This document shows, piece after piece, positions 14,164 through 26,300 of a DNA stretch of 64,000 nucleotides. The stretch spans positions 186,001 through 250,000 of the forward strand of contig JARBJD010000007.1 in assembly GCA_033064195.1 (NCBI GenBank), in the 5' to 3' direction. Made by a program: the position numbers and the translations under genes. Position 1 is the stretch's first letter. Each line of letters begins with the position of its first letter. Source of the DNA: Blattamonas nauphoetae. Taxonomy: Eukaryota > Preaxostyla > Oxymonadida. The notes under the pieces were generated by a model that worked only from the letters and a program-made list of their open reading frames with translations, was not told the origin of the DNA and ran no database searches.

Positions 14164-14957
14164 TCAGGTGTACGAGGCGAGGAGTGGTTCGGTTTCCGGA
14201 TGATCTTCGTTGATGGCGGTTCGATCCGGAGATGGAGAGCGTCGATTGGATTTGATGCTACCTCCAAGTTGGTACCCATCATCAGAGAATTGATTTGGAA
14301 GAACGATTGTGATTGCCTGATTGCTTCGTCGCCATTTCCGAATGAGATTGATATATGTTTGAATGGCCTAACAAAAAATACGATGGATTGGTGCATACCG
14401 TCAGAAATAAAAAGACGACAAAGAGTTCTGCAAGTCCATAGAGGATATATTGGCAATACGATCGTACGGTAGCTAGAAGTGACAGGATCAGAAAAATATG
14501 CAAGAAAAAACCTTGTTTGAATTTGTATTGTCGATATATCATATCAGGGATAGCGAAGCTCGCCGCATACAACGTCAGAAAGAAAGCAACTGTTGAGAAA
14601 ACGATTTTGAGAGCGGTTATCATGTCGATAGGCATTCTTTTCCATTGTTTAAAAGGCTGGGAAATGATCACATGAATTGAAGGAGACTTTTGGCTTTGTT
14701 TTGTAGAGAAAAATGTGCTGGCAAAATTGACATTCTGTAAAAAAAGTCAGATGGAAAAGGTAATATACTAGGTTCCTCTATTCCATTGTTGAGTTGAGAT
14801 TTAATCCATTCAGTGATGCAGTCTGGGTGAACCTGCCAAAATTAAACTAAAGATTGAACAATACATATCCGAGTTCACCTGTGCAGTGACAAGGCCGAAT
14901 AATTTGTTCATTCGTATCTGAAAGTTGACAAATGTAACAGATACGATTGTTACTCAT
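14164..14957 (-). CDS. RING-CH (MARCH-type) membrane E3 ubiquitin ligase
   Basis: Small exons splice to about 200 residues. An N-terminal C4HC3 RING-CH finger is seen from residue 6: RICYICQL, then PCHCTGELGYVHPDCITEW, then CQFCQHIFLYKTKPK. Two hydrophobic segments follow (FSTVAFFLTLYAASFA and ILYGLAELFVVFLFLT) and then a polar cytosolic tail ending ETEPLLASYT. This is the layout of MARCH/Doa10-like ligases that ubiquitinate membrane proteins. Introns are short; one of 31 nt removes the stop that otherwise closes the frame after KTKPK. Its start codon lies 66 bp from that of the next gene on the other strand. Confidence 0.88.
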
Positions 14958-15023
14958 CTATTTGAGGTTATTCGTTGAATTGTGACGAAAGAAGTTGATC
15001 TTCCCAATCCAAAAACATCTCGA
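14958..15023. promoter_or_regulatory. Compact divergent promoter
   Basis: Only 66 bp separate the start codons of the RING-CH ligase and the membrane protein gene. Both promoters, or a single bidirectional one, must lie here or inside the first exons. No recognised element is visible. Confidence 0.45.
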
Positions 15024-16266
15024 ATGTCAAGGCAATCTGAGCGAAGGGAAATTTATGCACAAGCCATGCGGCATCTCCGTGAAGACGATGAACGACAAGG
15101 ACGACGGAGAAGGATCATTCATTCGGAATCCTCGGATTCCAATCCAGATCCACATATTCCTCGTGGAAACGACAATAATCAAGATGATCTGACAGAAAAT
15201 GAGTCATCCCTCTCTTCTTCGGAGTATGTTATCACTAGTGACTCAGATTCCGATGTATTTGGGAGAAAACGTTCCAGGAATCCACTCGGACTCAAAAGAC
15301 AGCGTATTGTTCGAGTTCCGAGAGATATTCGAGCAAATGAAATAGATAATGAATCTCCTCTCATTGATCCAGTCACTAATGAAGTCTCCGCCGAGCAATT
15401 TCGCCGAATGAGACAAAGGATTGCGCTTGAACAGGAATATCGGAAAAAGGACGAAGAAAAACAAAGAGCTCGTGATGAACAGATCAAGAAACTCCAAAAA
15501 GAGCAACGGGAACGGCAAAAGACGCCGCTGTATCACACAGTTGTTCTATCTGTGTGGATGTCACTCCTATTCATTCCCACGCTCATTCTCTCCTATATCC
15601 TCCTACAACGTTATGCAACAGATCAACTTCGTCCATATGTTTCTTTAGTGAACCGAACCGAATATCCTCACAAGATTGAAATGATTGTTTGCTCAACTTC
15701 ATCTTCTTTCATTATTCCAGCGTGAAAGGATGTATTGTTGGTTTAGCGATGACATCAATAGATATGCTCAGCAATGTATGACTGTTTCTTTTAGTTATTC
15801 GCCTTAGTTCCTCTTCTTGCTCGACATCTTATCGTCAAAGCTGGAATGAAGAATCTAAAGCAAATCAGACAGGAATGTCACTGGTACAATCTCTGGCATC
15901 ACAAAGATACATTCAACTTGAAGAAATCAGTTCCTCGTGAACCCACGTCAGAGGAGGAATTTCAGCGATGGAATCAAACCTGCACCACACTTGGGGAAGC
16001 AAGAACTGCTTCGTGGGACATCGAACTGAGATATCATAGGGCCCTTGAAGAGAAGATCGGGGTTCCTCTGTAATGGCGTTCCATGTTCTTGCATTGCGGG
16101 TTTTCATTTCTTTCCAAACGATGGCAAGTCTTTATCAGTCTTGTGTACGAACACCATCTTAGTCTTCCGTATCATTTCATATTCTTCATTTTTTCTTCAG
16201 TGCATTCCTTTTGATAACGACGTTGAAAATTGGGATTCTGTTTCATTCTTGGATTACGATGAGTGA
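15024..16266 (+). CDS. Predicted one-pass membrane protein with acidic/basic N-terminus
   Basis: Begins at ATG 15024 (an upstream GTG reading is not used). The first 170 residues are charged and Ser/Asp-rich, with a helical EYRKKDEEKQRARDEQIKKLQ segment. A strong membrane helix follows (VVLSVWMSLLFIPTLILSYILL). After two short introns there is a region with FPLLARHLIVKAGMKNL and ECHWYNLWHHKDTFN. The last exon is uncertain: splicing after GVPL to the exon ending DNDVENWDSVSFLDYDE gives the end used here, but another phase would read a hydrophobic tail ending near 16290. Family not recognised. The HWYNLW region looks conserved and would be the place to search with. Confidence 0.6.
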
Positions 16267-16317
16267 GGTGAAAATGAAGATGACAAAACAATAGTAAATA
16301 TCGAAGAAAAAAAGCAA

Positions 16318-18704
16318 CTAAGGTGCTGTGCCGACAAAAGGGGTGGCAAGAGGATCGATTGGAGCCTTACTGAAGGGATTGATGATTTGGTATGTTGGGA
16401 GAGGAGAAGTATTCTGCGTGGGTGGTGTCGGTGAAGGAGTGTTCTCACTGACGGGGTTTTTCACTTCATCTTGTAAATCGGTCGCGTCGTCGATTTCTTC
16501 TTCTTTTTCGTCCTCGCTTGAAGAGTAGATTCCAGTTTCTGCGGATTGTTGGCTCTCTGCTGTCGAGAGAGTCAGTTCCTCGAGTGCACTTTGGACTTGA
16601 TCTGTGTCGGACGGTTGAGCGGTTTCTTGGACTGGTTCTTCGTCCAATCTCAGCTCTTCGTCACCTGCGAGTGCCTGTTCCTCTTCTTCCCCTTCCTCCT
16701 CGTTTCTCCTCTCCTCCTCTTCTTCTTCACCCGAATCAGGGCCGGCATCTTCCACGTTCTCTTCTTTTTGTTCTTCGACAGCGCTTGTCTCACTCTGTCT
16801 CTCCTGCTTCTCCATCTCCCGGACAACCATCATCAACCCATGAAACATCCGCTCATATTCCTCCGCCTCGTCGCGATACGTCGGTCGTCGGATCGAAAGT
16901 CTGAAGTGGACACTCCCATCGCTCCATTCGTACCCGCCTTTTTGCATGTCTGACCGGCTCATGTAGTTCCGATACCCAAGCGGAGTCCCTGTTTGGAAGT
17001 TGGAGACGTATCCGCGAGAGAACGACTGAGGACGAGAAGGGAGTGTTCGTGACGGTTCCAAAATAGGCTCATTCGAGATCACCGATCGTGGTTGGGCAAG
17101 CACCTCAACTTTCCAATCAAACGGGAACAGAGCTGCCACCTCATCTTCGGCCTTGTGGATACACTTTCGGAAGAGCGACGAAGCGTACACTCTGGCGGGG
17201 TCGGCGTCTTCTGGTGGTGGTTCAAACAGATTGTCAGGGTAGTGTTCCAACAGCTCCAGATACACACCAAGCATCCTCTCCCTCTCCTGCCCCATCCTTT
17301 GTTCGATGTTCCTCTCGTCTGGTTTCCCAAAAATCTGACAACGAAACCGGAATGGGAACGGAGAAAGATGGAAAGTTGGCGAGAAGAGAGGTCCCGTGAG
17401 AGAGCAAACGGTGAAGAAATGTGGGAAGGAGAAGTGGAAGTGTGTGTATGGTGGAGTAAGAGGTGAGTTGAGGCGATTTGGAGGGAACGGGAACGGAGGT
17501 GTTGTGAGATGGGGATGAACTGCGAGACCATCCTCTTCTGCTTTTTTCATTTCGGCTTCTTCATCCCCAAAAAGTGATTTCACCAAAACATGGAGAGGAG
17601 ATGGACCAGGTTGTAATAAATGCCGAGAGAGTGAAAGGGGAAACGCGCTGAGCTGAGAAGGATTAAAATATCGAAGACCGAATCTGGAATGGTCAGGGAG
17701 AGAGAAAGCGTTGGTGGGAAGTTTCTGCATTTGTGTTGGGTAGTAAGATTCAGTAAGGACGATGCGCTCCTCTTCATCATCAAAAGAGAACGAACGTGCG
17801 ATGACCTGTTCGATTTTCGATCGTATATAGCAAAGAAAATGAGTAAAAAGAGAAAAGAGCAAGAACAGGAAAGTAATGAAATATTGATAGACAAACATTG
17901 TCTGCTTTGCTGATGATGGCATCTTTTCCAGCGACGATTGTTTGATCAGATGCAACTTTGAGAACTCGGTCAATTTCATTAATTTGATCCTCGAGCATCT
18001 GTTTAGCTTGGTTGGCCTTGTTCTGACGGTCATCCAAAATGTGCATCATCGTCTCCACATCATTGTCGAGCAATTCAGTCATTTCCTTCATTCGTTTTTC
18101 CATATGGGTGACAGCAACACTCTTCAGTTCTGATACGTTTTTCTTTTCTTCGGCAACAAGAGAAGCAACAGCATCAATATCAGATTTCCGAACACGCACA
18201 GATTCCATTGATGCTTTGAGTGCTTCTTCACACTTTGCTCTCATCGCACTAACGCCAATAATGGAATGTCCTTTGTGTTCAGTTGAGAGAATAGCACAAT
18301 CTGAACATATCGGTTTATTGCATGTGTCACAGAAATAGTTAAGAGGTTGTTGAGGATGTGAAGGACAATTGGCATTAATTTTCAATTTTGTTTCCATAAT
18401 CGGGGCGATTTCCTGAATGTGATTGAGAAAGAAGAGCTAATACTTCAGCAATCCCATCGACAAATCGGCGTACATCAACCAATTCCGCTTGGGTGATACG
18501 CTTACGGCAATGGGGGCAAAAATGATTATCAACAATCCATTTTCTGATACAGTTTAAGCATGCAAGTTTCGTGCAGCATTTGGTGAGGACAGGTTGTTTG
18601 GCTGGCTGTAAACATATCATGCATTGAAAAACCTCCAATTGACTGGTTGTTGAAGCAACACTAACATTGGTATCCGAGTCTGAATCGCTTTCATACTGAA
18701 GCAT
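16318..18704 (-). CDS. TRIM37: TRIM37-like E3 ligase: RING, B-box, coiled coil, MATH
   Basis: Three exons, with introns 18413-18443 (31 nt) and 17806-17896 (91 nt). An N-terminal C3HC4 RING (CMICLQPAKQPVLTKCCTKL to HFCPHCRKR) lies at about residues 28-70. A B-box 2 follows (CPSHPQQPLNYFCDTCNKP, CSDCAILSTEHKGH), then a coiled coil (MEKRMKEMTELLDNDVETMM). A long Pro/Phe-rich region separates this from strands that match the second half of a MATH/TRAF domain (FRFRCQIFG, MLGVYLELLEHYP, GYVSNFQTGTPLGYRNYMS, VHFRLSIRRPTY). The tail is acidic and Ser-rich. RING-B-box-coiled coil-MATH is the TRIM37 architecture; animal TRIM37 acts in peroxisome and centrosome control. The MATH domain here seems interrupted by low-complexity insertions. 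Confidence 0.75.
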
Positions 18705-19008
18705 TGAATAGTGATGCTAGATTTGGGAAAAAAGAGATGAAAGTGAAAGAAATTCACCTAAGAAAGGGAAAAAATCGAAGAAAGACAATTAGAACAGAGG
18801 TTCCTTCGCTTGTGGTTTCAAACCATCTTTCTTGTCCAAAAAATGGTCCCACAAGTTTTATGAGATCTGGACGTTTCATGAAAAATAAAGGATTTCTTTT
18901 AATTTCTTTCGTTCCGGAGGAGATGTTCGCTATCTGATTCATTCACTCGAGTCAGTTCTTTGAAGAGTTTTCATGGTCTTGAGTTGTGGGTCTTGATCAG
19001 CCTTCAAA
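18705..19008. promoter_or_regulatory. Divergent upstream region of TRIM37-like gene and RPL14
   Basis: 304 bp between divergent start codons. It should hold both promoters; nothing specific is recognised. Confidence 0.4.
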
Positions 19009-19615
19009 ATGGTATTGTTCAATCATAGTGTTTTGTATATGCATTCTTTCATCTAATTTTCCTTTGTACTTCCTTTTTCATAACTCTTTTTGTACTCCAC
19101 TCTTTCTTCCTAAAGCCACAACGATTCGTCGAAATTGGTCGAGTGTGCCTCGTTAACTATGGTAAAATCAACAAACTGTGCGTGATTGTTGATGTTGTAG
19201 ATCACAACAAGGTTTGTTCAATTTTGTCTTCCATCTTATCTCTTCTCTCGACCTCAACTCTCATCACCAAACAATCACACTCTGCTAATCATTCATTCAT
19301 CCGAAGGTTCTTGTTGATGGACCAGAGCCCCTGACTGGCATCAAACGTCAAGTGATCAGCCTCAGACGCCTTTCTCTCACTCCATTCACCGTCAATATCT
19401 CCCACGGTGCTCACCAACAAGTTGTTGTGAAAGCCTTCGAAAAGGCCCAAATCCAAAAGAGATTCAACCGCACATCATGGGGCAAGAAAATGCTCAAGCG
19501 CGAGCTTCGTCTCGTTCAAACTGACTTCGACCGCTTTGTTGAAATGAAAAAGAAGCGTGAAGTTAACCATGGTGTGAAGGGTGAGGCTGCTCTCGTCAAA
19601 TCGGCATCAAAGTAA
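19009..19615 (+). CDS. RPL14: 60S ribosomal protein L14 (eL14)
   Basis: The start codon stands alone as the first exon (19009-19011), followed by a 104-nt intron, exon 19116-19211, a 95-nt intron and exon 19307-19615. The product is about 135 residues: PQRFVEIGRVCLVNYGKINK, VLVDGPEPLTGIKRQVI and the basic helix RTSWGKKMLKRELR. These are characteristic of eL14, a large-subunit protein. A lone ATG exon is common in ribosomal protein genes of intron-rich protists. Its introns are about three times longer than those of neighbouring genes. Confidence 0.95.
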
Positions 19616-20381
19616 GGAAGACGATCGTTTATTTCGGTTTTGGAGCATATTTTGTCAATTCACACTGAATTTGCGGCAAAACTTGAATTCTCCGTTTTCA
19701 TCCAAACAATACCAATTACAGGCATCATCCATCGGCTATCTATCTGAGAGATGATCTGTTACGAATCTATCTCGGAAACTAACATCAATTATTACTTAAC
19801 TTGGAAAAAATGGGACATGCAAAAATTGTGGCCGAATTGGGTTATCATCATATAAATAAATGCTAGAATGAACAAATACATAAATATCGTTCAAGACAAC
19901 ACCGAATTCGACAACTTTTTCACTTTAGATCTTTGAAACCACGATTTGCGAATGTTCTCGATTTTTCAGATTTTCAAGACAGACAAAATGGATGTAAAAA
20001 AGACGCTTCATATCACTTGAAGTCCCCTCTATTTCCTCGAAAGGAACAGAGACGATCATCAAAGCCACATTCACGTTCCATAGAAAACTATGGTCAGTGA
20101 AAGAGCCATCTTCCCGCTCAAGACGACAAGCTATTGATAATCATCAGCGTTGTGAGAGATACAAGTTCTTTGACTTGATTAGAGACATATACTACAGAAA
20201 TGATTCTGTGCGAGTACAGTCTTAACAACTCTATTCCGGAGCTACCTTTATACCATGATTCAACTCTTTCGATAATGGGCAAACCAAGATCTCAAACAAA
20301 ACTGCCCAATCTCTTGTGAAATCCATTTTCTCTTTTGTTTATATACATAAAATCTCATTTAGTGACTGATCTCACTCTTTT
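19616..20381. other. Intergenic region between RPL14 and PI4KA
   Basis: 766 bp, AT-rich, with no convincing ORF, tRNA, snRNA or repeat. Its 3' end carries a pyrimidine run ending ATGCAG directly at the first methionine of PI4KA, which could instead be a splice acceptor from an undetected leader exon. Confidence 0.4.
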
Positions 20382-23300
20382 ATGCAGCAGTACTCCGAGG
20401 ACACACCAAAAACCTCACTCCAAGGTCTTGCCAATGCTACAGCTCTATGCTTTCGAATTTCAACCTTGATTTTACGACATCATGTTATTATTCAGCTTCG
20501 AAAACCAACAGATGTCCCAACAATTTCCCAAACTGTCATTCAGCTCTCAACAACATTTCAGAGTTCTGTTGTTGATTGCCCTCTCCTCAACTCTCTAAAA
20601 CGGAACCTCCGATTCCTTTTACCTCATCTCTCCGAGATTCTGGAATTATGTTGCTCTAACTCAACACCAACTCCGCCCGTCCAGGATAGTTCTCCTGGAG
20701 CCAGCTCTCCGAACTTACCAACAGAAAATGATTATCATTCGCTTCTCTCTTTAGCTCAGAAAGATCTTGATATTCTTGATTCTCTTGAGGAAGCTTCCCA
20801 ACCGGCATTTCGACATGAACACATTCTCATCGCTTTTAATCTCGTGACACATCTAGTGTCTCGTCTTCTCGGAGTTCTTTCAAAAAATACGGAACATTTT
20901 TCACATGAACATGGGTCCGTTCGCCAACAATCGCCCATTCAAGCACTGTACAATTCAACTAAACCAAAACTCAAACAGTTTCTCTTTTCACTCGCACAAC
21001 TCTTATTTCTTTATCCACCAATGACTTTACATGGTCTATGTCTTGAATCTCTATCGAATATCCTCTCATCTATTGATCAACAGCCATCCGGATCATCAGT
21101 TTCCACATTTCTGTCCTCTCTCCTATCCCTTGATTCATCTCTTATATATTCCATTCTTCCAACTTCTTTCATACAGTTTCATCGAACTTCGTTTACTCAA
21201 CTTCTAGTCAAACCTTACGTTCAACTTCTAGTCGCCATCAAAGAAGCGATCATCGCTGATGCTCCTCTCTTTATTTCACCGAGTAATCGTTTCGATTCTT
21301 CGGACAATTTGAATAGATCATCATTAATGTTTTCGTCATCCTTCAAAAATCCCATCGAAGTGGACAGCAGCCTGTTCTTGAAAGATGGATGGATTTTCCC
21401 GCCGTCATCGAGTCCCTCTCCACTCTCTCCCCACAGTTCTCATGTTCCTCCATTATCAGTCATTCCCTCAATGTTGGATGGGATGGTTGCATTCTGCCAT
21501 CTCCTTATCCTCACCAACAATCACTTCACAGTCGGCTTTGACAACCAACTGATTGATGTTGATTTGAGCTCGTTCGATGGAAGTCTTTCGCCATTTCAGA
21601 CATCTGTCCGAAGAACACTCAACTTGTCGATCTGCTCTTTCTTCGCTCACAGTCCTTCACTGGCCCAGCTTCCACTGATGTCTCTCAGGTCAATCACATC
21701 ACATCGTGGAACTCACACAACTCTCTCGACATCAAACGCCTACTTTCTCTCTGCCCCAATGAAATCAATTCTTTACCTTCTCTCTTCCGTTGCGATCTCG
21801 ATCTCTCCTCCATCGTCACCGCTCACCTCAACGTCCACTTCGCTCACTCCGTCATCAGTTTCTTCTCTCAGCAGTATTCTCGACGAGTGTTTCTCAATGT
21901 TGATTACATCTCTTCCCACTCCGCAGACAATGATCACTGAAAGCCTCAACACTGATGTTATCCAGTCTCTGTCGATCCTCGCTGGGAGAGTCTCGACGAA
22001 TCTTCTCCCTGATCTTGTCGCATTTTTCACTCAATCAATTCTCCAACCCTTCTCTCAAGACACACCACCGACGTCTCCCCCTTTCAACCTCTCATCACCC
22101 ATTATCAAACTTCTTTACATCTTTGCTGTCGCAATGGCCACCCGAAACACTGAAGACAATGAGGGTGATGCTTCATCAAGATATTCTCTCTTGTTTTCTC
22201 TCCTCTTCCTCACGAACAATCTCGCCTCTCAATCTTTTCCGAGCCATCTCTCACCAGACATCCAACACAACTTCAAAATCGCACAGTTGCACACGATCTC
22301 GCTTCTTGTTCCCTCAATTGCCGTGCTGATCTCCATGTCATCGCCTTCTTTCAGAACTCCTAAGCAATATATAATGCTTCAACCACATCTTCTCCGCCAG
22401 ATCAGACTATTTTGGGAAAATCTTGTGTTTTACGGACTGACAGCAGCCTCCACACCGATGAGTCACAATCCTCTCTTCAGTTCTGGTCTCCTCCATTTGA
22501 TTGCTCTCTTTTCTCCTCCCCTCGTTCATCTGTCTGTCTTTGATCAGACTCAGTCATCAGCAGACGACCACTTCTTCCCATCGTTTCCCCTCTCGGAATC
22601 AGAAACCGCTGCATTCATTACCAGCCTCATTTTAGTTCTTCCCAGCATCTCTTCACTCCCCATCTCTTCGCATCTTCACCCCCTCCATTCTCTCTCATCA
22701 TCTCAACTTGTCTTCTTCACTGCTCTGACTGTCCTTGAAATCCTTCGATTCAATGCTTCCTTCATCTTTTCCTCTCCTTCGACAGTTAGAGCCCTCCATA
22801 CTCAAATGTCTGCTCACTTTTTCTGTGCCCTTTTGGAGCCCGATAATCTTCTGCAGAATGAGCATCGGACAGAACCACTTGAGTTTATCAGCTCGAAGAC
22901 AAATCCAATCCTCCTCGAAGTCATTCAGTTGTTGCACAATCCTGAAATGTCACCAGGATCATATGCATTTTCCGAATCGTCCTATTTTGCGGCCATCATT
23001 CACAACTCTCTCATCTCCCCAACTTCCTTCTCTGATACAATCTCAGATGCAGTTGGAGAAACACTTTCATTTTCGTCGATTGTTCCATATTTCACAGATC
23101 AGAACTTAGATCCAACTAATCTCGCTCCAATCATCCATTCATTCCTCTTCAACACAATCATCCCTCTCTTCTCAACGTCAATGTTAGCTCTCACTGCCTC
23201 AAACGGGAACTTCCGTTCGGTGATCTCTCTCCATCCTTCACATGGTTTCGAATCGATCCTTCCTGGCCCATTTCCTCCAACTCGATTGCCATTCAACACC

Positions 23301-26300
23301 TCTCCGTCATGTTTGCCGTCAGATCGGTTCTATCTCTCGGCATCGTATTTGTTCAACGGGCAATCGTCATCTCCTCTCATTACTGATTCGTCTCTCTCTC
23401 AACAAGTTGAGATAATCAACAATTGGAATGAGGAATGGAAAGCGATTGATTCACTCGATTCACAGGAAGAACAAAAAACAATATCTGATCACAGAAACCC
23501 GTCAATACTCAACACACTCTCGCGATCTCTCTGTTCTCTGGCTCTTATGACGATCTCGCCTTGTTCTTCTCTCGCAACTTTTGCATCGTCGAGTCTTTCA
23601 CGTATTCTCTCAGATCATCCGTCTGTTGTCTTCGTCCCAACTCATTTTCTCCGTTTCATCTTCACACTGATCACTCACATCTCGAACTCTCTCTCATCAA
23701 GCAATGGTATCTCGCTCCCAATCCATCTTTTCTCGTCATTCCTCGTTGATCCTTCATCACACCGGAATCCTCTCTCACCATATTCGCCCATCTTCGATTT
23801 TAGCTCTGTTTCCCTCTTTGAATTGGATGACCAACCATTCCTCCCATCTGACGGCGATGCACCGTCACTCTACACTTATCCAAACCGTCACAAATTGGCT
23901 GATCGTTCGCTCCAATTGAAATATGGCTCGAGAGCTGTTGAACATCTGTCGAATTACTTCCCAGGGACAGCTCTTGCCCTCCCGTCTAATTTTGGAGATA
24001 CTGTCTCTCTCCTCACAAATCTAATTCGATATGCAGAAGATCTGATTACTCCATCGATCAGCTTCCATGTTCCGCTCATCCTCCTCCACTCACTCCATTC
24101 ATCTCTTTCATCCATTCGTCATTTGATAGCTCCGATCTTATGTCCTGGAGATCCAACGGAGTCCACTCATTTCTTCTCTTTCCCAATCCCATCACAGATC
24201 ATTGTGGATGCCTTTTCTGCAAACGGCAAACAACAGCGCAACTCTCCACTCCAATCTAGTTCCTATGGAGCTACGACAGTTGAATTTTCTGCTTTTATCG
24301 AACAACGATCCTACTTCACGGGAGTTCTTTCGTCAATCTCAGCCACACTCAAAGAAAAGAGCAATACCAACCCAGACTCGCTCTCATCATATCTTCTTCA
24401 GCTTGTCGCTCGTGTGAAAGACACTGCACCACTCTGTTACACCAAAAATCGCCACAATACCGTCCCTCATGCAGAATGGGAGCATCAATTCCAATCGATT
24501 TTTGGGCTAGTTGCTGCTTATCTCTCGTCAGGACCGAGGCGAACTGAAACCATTCTCATCTCATCGTGGATGTCTCTTCTCGGGATTGGTGTTCGTCTCT
24601 CTCTTCCATCACTCACGTCATTTTGTTTGCGGAGCATTGAATGGGTTCTAACATCACTGTATGATGTTGATCCTCAATTAGGAAATTTCGCCAATTCATC
24701 AGCCGCGTTGATCGCCGATGTGCACTTCTCATTCTGTTCGTGTTGGATAGGGTTCATTCGGGATCATGTTGGATTCGTCTCACTTGGTGATCCGAAATCT
24801 CTCATTTCGAACGATGTCATGAGTGAAGTTGAGTGCTCAAAATCATCATCATGCTTCGTGTCTCTCCTTTCCTTTATATTTGATCAATTCTCACTCAATC
24901 TTCAGAGCGATCATCGCTTTGTATGGTGTTACTTCCATCTCGTTCAAACGACGGTTTCTTCGATCCAAAATTCATCTGTGGCGGTGTCAAGAACAAGGAT
25001 CTCCAAGAAGGTCAACTCACACATATTGTTTGGTGAAGCCTTTTTTAAGTTCTGTGTTGTCTCTCTATCGATGACAACAATTTTGTTTTCAATCATCAAT
25101 CAGAGGATGATAACAACGCTAAACACTCACTCTCAAACTTTCCTCCCAGCATCTGTGCCACCACAAATGACACAGAAATCATCGGCTCTCATTACGACAC
25201 TTAGCACAGCACAGGATTCGCTCCTCATTCAGACAGTCACGTCGTTCCTCCAGCAGAATTCACAATCACAATTGGCTTCGCTAGATTTCTTCTCACCGAC
25301 ATTCCCAAGTCTCCTCATCAATTCGCATCGTGTTGGACATTTTCATCTCTCCATCCCATACGAAGCAGTCCGACTTCTTCACTGGCAGATCATTGACCTT
25401 GCTCTTGGCTGGTTTTCGGTTTCTCCAGATCGATTCAACCCACAGCTCTCACCCATCAACAACTCGACCAATCTAAGAATGATCAGCGATGACACCAAAC
25501 ATGTCGAAAGCTACTTGTCACTCATGGCACACTTTTTATCACTGTTAAAGCAATCTCCATCGTCGCTCTCAGCGAGACCATTTTCAACGCAGATGACATC
25601 CCTCCTCCATTCTCTCCAGGCAAGAAGCAAAAATGCTCCATCAAACCTCCAATTCCAGTTCATGGCCGAAACGTCATTCTCTCCCATTCCACCACTCAAT
25701 TTCCATCCAACAGGATCTCGCCAGTCTGTCCAGGACTCCCCTCAAATGACGAATTCATCCGGGACTCCCATGCTTGTGGAATATGGACTTGAACACAATC
25801 CAAATTTACCGAGCTCCATCTCTCGTCGGATGGGAACTCCAACGTTTCCGCCTCTCTCTCGAAATGATACAGCGATTTCAGGAAGCCCAATTAATTCTAT
25901 CTCCCAACCGCCACCTGTCCAAACGCCATCCTTTGCCTCGCGGGCTCCCCCAGATCAGATCGGGCCTCACTTCGATCAGGGCATCCAATTCGGTGGAATG
26001 ACTTCAACTCTCTCCAATGCGCACTCCTTATTGAATTCAATTCACTCCCCTCTTTCACTCACTTCTTCTACTGCTACTCTCCGAGAGCCTCTGTCATTCT
26101 TCTCATGGCCAAGTGCGATCGGCCAGAAGGGGTGTACAAGCAAAACTGTCTCGGGAGAAACTTCACCCACAACCGAAAATGATCCGTCGTTTGCGTCGCT
26201 CCTAAACCGTCAACAGATCCCGCTCCTCAACAACACGACACAATTCCTCAGTCAAACCTCTTCCCTGAATTCGAATCTATATGCTGCAAGTCTCACACAG

